This document shows positions 60,533-64,000 of a stretch of 64,000 nucleotides of DNA, one piece after another. The notes under the pieces are model-generated. The model worked only from the letters and a program-made list of their open reading frames with translations, was not told the origin of the DNA and did not search any database. The DNA lies in NCBI GenBank assembly GCA_963516475.1, contig CAUQBR010000009.1, positions 1 through 64,000 on the forward strand, written 5' to 3'. The DNA is from JABCPE02 sp963516475. Its GTDB lineage: Bacteria; Bacteroidota; Bacteroidia; Flavobacteriales; Weeksellaceae. The translations under genes were made by a program, and so were the position numbers. Each line of letters begins with the position of its first letter. Position 1 is the stretch's first letter.

Positions 60533-61201
60533 ATGATAAAAGCAAAAAACATTCATAAATCTTATGGAGAGCTGGAAGTTCTCAAAGGAGTAAATTTAGA
60601 AATTCACAAAGGCGAGATCGTCTCTATCGTAGGAGAATCTGGAGCTGGAAAATCCACACTTTTGCAGATTTTAGGGACTTTGGACTTGCCTTCGGATATT
60701 CAAAAACACGAAACAGAAATCCTTCTTTTCGGAGAATCTTTCCTAAAAATGAATGACAAAGAATTATCAAAATTCCGAAACGAAAATATTGGTTTTGTTT
60801 TTCAGCACCATCAGCTTTTGCCAGAGTTTACAGCTTTAGAAAATGTGATGATGCCGATAAGAATCGCTGGAAAAAATGTAAAAGATTATAAAGAAAAAGC
60901 GATGCAGCTTTTCGAAGAGCTAAATGTAGTAGACCGCATTCATTACAAACCCAAAATGCTTTCGGGCGGTGAAGCGCAAAGGGTAGCTGTTATTCGCGCT
61001 TTGATAAATTCGCCTAAAATTATTTTTGCTGATGAGCCTACGGGAAACCTTGATTCCAAAAATGCCGATTCTCTGCATCAGTTGTTTTTTGATTTGAGGG
61101 AAAAATACAATCAGACTTTTGTCATCATCACTCACAACCCGATATTGGCAGAAAGCACAGACAGGAAACTAACCATGAAAGATGGTTTAATCATAGACTA
61201 A
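60533..61201 (+). CDS. lolD: ABC transporter ATPase, LolD/MacB type
   Basis: 222 residues from ATG 60533 (MIKAKNIHKSYGELEVLKG); an in-frame ATG at 60518 would add five residues. Walker A GESGAGKST, Q-loop FVFQHHQLLPEFTALENVMMP, signature LSGGEAQRVAVIRALI, Walker B IIFADEPTGNLDS and switch His ITHNP are all intact. The MIKAKNIHKSYG...EVLKGVNLEI start and QHHQLLPEFTALENVMMP are typical of LolD, which powers lipoprotein release from the inner membrane. No permease gene is adjacent, so the assignment to LolD is by similarity alone. Confidence 0.85.
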   Translation: MIKAKNIHKSYGELEVLKGVNLEIHKGEIVSIVGESGAGKSTLLQILGTLDLPSDIQKHETEILLFGESFLKMNDKELSKFRNENIGFVFQHHQLLPEFTALENVMMPIRIAGKNVKDYKEKAMQLFEELNVVDRIHYKPKMLSGGEAQRVAVIRALINSPKIIFADEPTGNLDSKNADSLHQLFFDLREKYNQTFVIITHNPILAESTDRKLTMKDGLIID

Positions 61202-61203
61202 AT

Positions 61204-61234
61204 AGAAAAAAGAGTGATTATTTCACTCTTTTTT
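61204..61234. terminator. Terminator between the lolD-like gene and the exported protein gene
   Basis: AAAAAAGAGTGA pairs with TTCACTCTTTTTT (TTAT loop); the A and T runs make it bidirectional between convergent genes. Confidence 0.85.
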
Positions 61235-61239
61235 GCTTC

Positions 61240-61857
61240 TTATAGTTTTATCTCTATTACCTGTCCGTCTTTTTTCACTTCTACGAATTTGCTTTCTCTG
61301 TGTGAGTCTTCATAGTCATAAAAAAATGTTTCATATATCGGTGTGGAATAGAGCGGAGTTCCATATACATTATACGCTGTAGAGGTTCCTGTTTGTTTTT
61401 TATAACTACCGACCGCAGTGAAATCCACTATCGTTTCTATATAATATTTTCCTACTTTCAGATTCTCAAATTTAAATCTTCCATAGTCATCCGTATACGC
61501 TTCCCTTCTGACAGCAAATGCTTCTTTGGACATCAGAACCTGCTTTTTACTGCTTTCTATTTTTCTTCTAAGGTTATAAAACTCAGTAAAATACTCAGTA
61601 ACAGGGAAAAGCATAATCACTGTATTTGGTCTGGCAACATGTTTTTTTCCCATCTTTGCTTTTACCATGCCCATTGTAAGCGGCACATTTCTTTTCTCTC
61701 TTGTAAAAGCTACTCCTTCTATGGTAGATTTTCCGTAACCCAGCTGAGCTTCTGCTTGTTTTTTGTCAAAAAATACCTGAGGAAAATAGCTGTCTTTCTG
61801 AGAAAACATCTCACCTGCACACAAAAAAGAAATTATTACAATTAAACACTTTTTCAT
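61240..61857 (-). CDS. Exported protein with carboxypeptidase-regulatory-like domain
   Basis: 205 residues with a signal peptide (MKKCLIVIISFLCAGEMFSQ). The part AFAVRREAYTDDYGRFKFENLKVGKYYIETIVDFTA is the typical transthyretin-like beta-sandwich edge seen in CarboxypepD_reg domains (YTDDxGRFxFxNLxxGxYY). The C-terminal VEVKKDGQVIEIKL is also beta. Function unknown; possibly a periplasmic or outer-membrane accessory protein. Confidence 0.7.
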   Translation of the reverse strand: MKKCLIVIISFLCAGEMFSQKDSYFPQVFFDKKQAEAQLGYGKSTIEGVAFTREKRNVPLTMGMVKAKMGKKHVARPNTVIMLFPVTEYFTEFYNLRRKIESSKKQVLMSKEAFAVRREAYTDDYGRFKFENLKVGKYYIETIVDFTAVGSYKKQTGTSTAYNVYGTPLYSTPIYETFFYDYEDSHRESKFVEVKKDGQVIEIKL

Positions 61858-61963
61858 ATTTTTTTAATTCATTAAATTTGCAATGTTTTGATTATCCTTC
61901 ATAAAAAGGACTAACAAAATTAATAAAAATATTATTTACACAACTAAAATTGACTTTAAAATT

Positions 61964-62593
61964 ATGAAAAGATTATTGTTTATAGGCTTGGTTTTTTCAG
62001 CCAATTTATTATTTGCACAAAAACCTTGCGGCTTCAAAGATGGGCTGCAAGAGGGACTGTGCAAACAGTTTTATGACAATGGAAATACCAAAGAAGCCTG
62101 CTACTGGAAAAAAGGAAAACTAGACGGACAGGCTATTTTCTATTATGAAAACGGAACAAAGAGCGCCGAAGGATATTTTAAAAAAGGGTTTAAAGTAAAA
62201 ACTTGGACTTATTATTCTAAAAATGGGAAAATCAGCGGAAAGGAAAACTATGTCTACCGTGACCATATGAGCGTTTTGGAAGGAGAATATATCACCTACT
62301 TCCCAAATGGAAATGTAGAAATGAAAATAAACTATAAAGACGGCAAAATGCATGGGGATTATCATTCTTATTATGAAAATGGAACGATACAGAGTAAGGC
62401 CAAACTCAATAACAATGCTACTGATTCTTTTGAGATATTTTATCCAAACGGAAATATAAACGCAAAAGGCCCTACAGATGCTAATTTCAAAAAAATAGGT
62501 GACTGGATATATTATTCCAAGGATGGAACGCCCGAAAAGATAGTTACCTTCAGAAATGGAAATAAAGTATCCGAAAAAAAATACAAAAAATAA
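61964..62593 (+). CDS. MORN-like (YwqK-family) exported protein
   Basis: 209 residues with a signal peptide ending LLFAQ. Repeats of the form GLQEGLCKQFYDNGNTKEACYWKKGKLDGQAIFYYENGTKSAEGYFKKGFKVKTW, then GEYITYFPNGNVEMKINYKDGKMHGDYHSYYENGTIQS, are typical of the YwqK 'antitoxin' MORN_2 family. Despite that name, no toxin is known for most members and none is adjacent here. Probably periplasmic or surface-exposed. It converges with the PAP2 gene at a shared hairpin. Confidence 0.82.
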   Translation: MKRLLFIGLVFSANLLFAQKPCGFKDGLQEGLCKQFYDNGNTKEACYWKKGKLDGQAIFYYENGTKSAEGYFKKGFKVKTWTYYSKNGKISGKENYVYRDHMSVLEGEYITYFPNGNVEMKINYKDGKMHGDYHSYYENGTIQSKAKLNNNATDSFEIFYPNGNINAKGPTDANFKKIGDWIYYSKDGTPEKIVTFRNGNKVSEKKYKK

Positions 62594-62620
62594 AAGGAGA
62601 CCTCAAATCTCCTTTTTTTT
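62592..62620. terminator. Bidirectional terminator between the MORN-like and PAP2 genes
   Basis: AAAAGGAGA pairs with TCTCCTTTT; the hairpin overlaps the PAP2 stop at 62603. Confidence 0.8.
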
Positions 62621-63166
62621 ATGACTAATTTTTCTAAAAGCATATACACCAGCCTTACCAATGACTATTCCCATAAAAGTCCCCATCAGAACATCCAAAG
62701 GAAAATGAACCCCAAGATAAATCCTGCTATAGCTCACCACCCCAGCCCAAACAAATAAAAACACCGGCAAAAATCTATACTTTTGTCCCAATAATGGACT
62801 TAGAAAACTCGCTAAAAGAAAGGTATTGGATGCATGGCTGGAATAAAATCCATAGCGCCCTCCACATTCTACTATTCTCATATACGGCTGTAATTCAGCA
62901 TCATGACAGGGTCTTAGCCTTTCCAAACTATATTTAAAAATATTAGCTATCTGGTCTGAAACAGCTACCGAAACAGCTAATACTAAAACGATATAAACCA
63001 GCTCTTTACGAGAATAATTACGATACAAAAGATACAACAGTCCAGCATAAAGCGGTATCCAAGACCATTTTCCAGAAACAAATCTCCAAAAGGCATCAAA
63101 TTCTGCACTCCCCAAGTTGTTCAAATACAGAAAAATCTCCTTATCCTGCGATATTACTTCTATCAT
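62603..63166 (-). CDS. PAP2-family membrane phosphatase
   Basis: 187 residues, about five helices. All three PAP2 motifs are present: KYSLERLRP (K-x6-RP), YSSHASNT (PSGH-type with catalytic His) and SRIYLGVHFPLDVLMG (SR-x5-H-x3-D). Such enzymes dephosphorylate undecaprenyl pyrophosphate or phosphatidic acid at the outer face of the inner membrane. It starts 1 base after the tatA stop, so the pair is an operon. Confidence 0.92.
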   Translation of the reverse strand: MIEVISQDKEIFLYLNNLGSAEFDAFWRFVSGKWSWIPLYAGLLYLLYRNYSRKELVYIVLVLAVSVAVSDQIANIFKYSLERLRPCHDAELQPYMRIVECGGRYGFYSSHASNTFLLASFLSPLLGQKYRFLPVFLFVWAGVVSYSRIYLGVHFPLDVLMGTFMGIVIGKAGVYAFRKISHKKKEI

Positions 63167-63424
63167 CTATTTCGTTTTTTTATCTTCTTCCTGCATCAGA
63201 TTGTCCGCCTCCTGCTTTACTTTGTCTATTTCATTTTTTATTTCAGAGACAGGGTTGTCTTCTGTTTCCTTCATGATTTCCTGCTTGATATCATCCACTG
63301 CTCCACGCATTTTTCTCAGCCCCTGCCCTAGTTCACGAGCTATCTGAGGAATTTTCTTCGGTCCAAAAAATATCATAATGACCAAAAAAATCACGAAAAT
63401 CTCTCCAAAACTTAAATCTCCCAT
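63167..63424 (-). CDS. tatA: Twin-arginine translocase subunit TatA/TatE
   Basis: Forms the pore of the Tat export machine for folded proteins. 85 residues. Short N-terminal helix FGEIFVIFLVIMIFFGPKKIPQIARELGQGLRKMRGA (hinge FGPKKIP) with an amphipathic helix and a long acidic/lysine-rich tail (DDIKQEIMKETEDNPVSEIKNEIDKVKQEA). Both features are typical. tatC is not in the window. Confidence 0.95.
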   Translation of the reverse strand: MGDLSFGEIFVIFLVIMIFFGPKKIPQIARELGQGLRKMRGAVDDIKQEIMKETEDNPVSEIKNEIDKVKQEADNLMQEEDKKTK

Positions 63425-63476
63425 AATTTTTATTGTTTATATATTAAACAATTCAAGTACAAAATAAAGAAAAGTT

Positions 63477-64000
63477 TTAAGATTCTTGTGAAAATTTAGG
63501 TAAAATTTTATCTATATTGTCTTTCATAAACTTATATGCTCCTTTTTCTAATATACCTTTTTCATTAGTTATTTTATTTTCAACCTTAACTTTAAGATAT
63601 TTAACAAATTTTTCCTCCAATGCTAAATCTCCATAGATAGATTCATATCTATCTCCAATAAAATAACTAAACTTTATTTTATCATATGGTGAGAATTTTT
63701 CTATAGCTTTCCAATATTTTTCAAACTCAAATTGAGAAAAAAAGGAATAATAACAAGAATGGTAGTTATGATTATTTTTTTGTTCCTTAAATTTATCAAA
63801 ATCTTTTTCAAATAAGTCAAATAGTTCCTCCATCTGTTTTTGTTGATTTTGTTTTTTTATTTGTTCATTTCTTTCAAGACAGGCATCCCTTATTTCGAAA
63901 AAAAATTCTGGATATTCTTTAAAATTATCAAGACTTAAATAATGTACATCTATGAGAAGATTATACTCATGTTCTTCATTTTTTATCTTATTTATAATTT
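63477..64000 (-). CDS. Hypothetical protein, 5' end outside window
   Basis: The frame is open from the right edge (about 174 codons present) to TAA at 63477. The ATG at 63833 is internal: upstream codons read ...NLLIDVHYLSLDNFKEYPEFFFEIRDACLERNEQIKKQNQQKQ and continue without a stop. The C-terminal part is helical and charged, with a Tyr/Phe-rich NYHSCYYSFFSQFEFEKYWKAIEKFSPY region. No family recognised. AT-rich compared with the tatA side. No terminator or promoter could be placed. Confidence 0.6.
   Translation of the reverse strand, partial: IINKIKNEEHEYNLLIDVHYLSLDNFKEYPEFFFEIRDACLERNEQIKKQNQQKQMEELFDLFEKDFDKFKEQKNNHNYHSCYYSFFSQFEFEKYWKAIEKFSPYDKIKFSYFIGDRYESIYGDLALEEKFVKYLKVKVENKITNEKGILEKGAYKFMKDNIDKILPKFSQES

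Overview
The window reads as chromosomal DNA of a low-GC member of the Flavobacteriia, most likely Weeksellaceae (Chryseobacterium/Riemerella/Bergeyella-like). This is an inference, not a database result. It rests on the Bacteroidetes -7 promoter box TAnnTTTG in front of many genes, near absence of Shine-Dalgarno sequences, many lipoproteins and WG/MORN-type repeat proteins, a mevalonate-pathway gene (mvaD), and lineage-typical families such as DUF5686 and DUF4173.

Layout. 1-6.1 kb: start of a DUF5686 protein, a DUF421 membrane protein cut by an in-frame stop, periplasmic asparaginase, two lipoproteins, serS and an APC permease. 6.2-13.7 kb: tRNA-Arg, an Imm11-like gene, a copper P-type ATPase, a frameshifted SPFH lipoprotein, typA and a DUF2085 pair. 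13.8-18.3 kb is the accessory patch. Beside initiator tRNA-Met lie a frameshifted tyrosine recombinase whose catalytic half is fused in frame to the C-terminal nuclease domain of a type III restriction subunit, a broken ABC/SMC-like ATPase gene and an unexplained ORF. 18.4-20.4 kb: a surface-type lipoprotein, a PoNi-type immunity gene broken by an in-frame TAG, and tRNA-Ser. 20.5-28.2 kb: a minus-strand housekeeping run (fluoride channel, trxB, polyprenyl synthase, transporter, rlmN, nitroreductase, queA, DNA glycosylase). 28.2-32.5 kb: the thrS-infC-rpmI-rplT cluster, a metallo-hydrolase and tRNA-Leu. 32.6-43.7 kb: a WG-repeat protein, purE, a DMT exporter, purK, mvaD, an aminopeptidase P homologue, pyrophosphatase and gpmI. 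43.7-51 kb: a DUF4173 protein and a membrane-protein/regulator pair sharing an identical 19-bp palindrome, then a TPR protein and gyrA. 51-64 kb: HD hydrolase, AddB-like nuclease, rsmG, an aminotransferase, Spx/ArsC-like protein, CvfB-like protein, EEP hydrolase, trmD, an Imm40-like protein, LolD-like ATPase, MORN-like protein, PAP2 phosphatase, tatA and a partial gene.

How the genes fit together. Most of the window is core metabolism and translation. The parts worth a second look are the recombinase/restriction chimera, the palindrome-linked regulon at 45-46 kb, and five disrupted genes. These five carry in-frame stops or single-base shifts, and two of the shifts sit in T-runs, so sequencing error must be excluded before they are called pseudogenes. 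No CRISPR array, rRNA operon or complete insertion sequence was seen.
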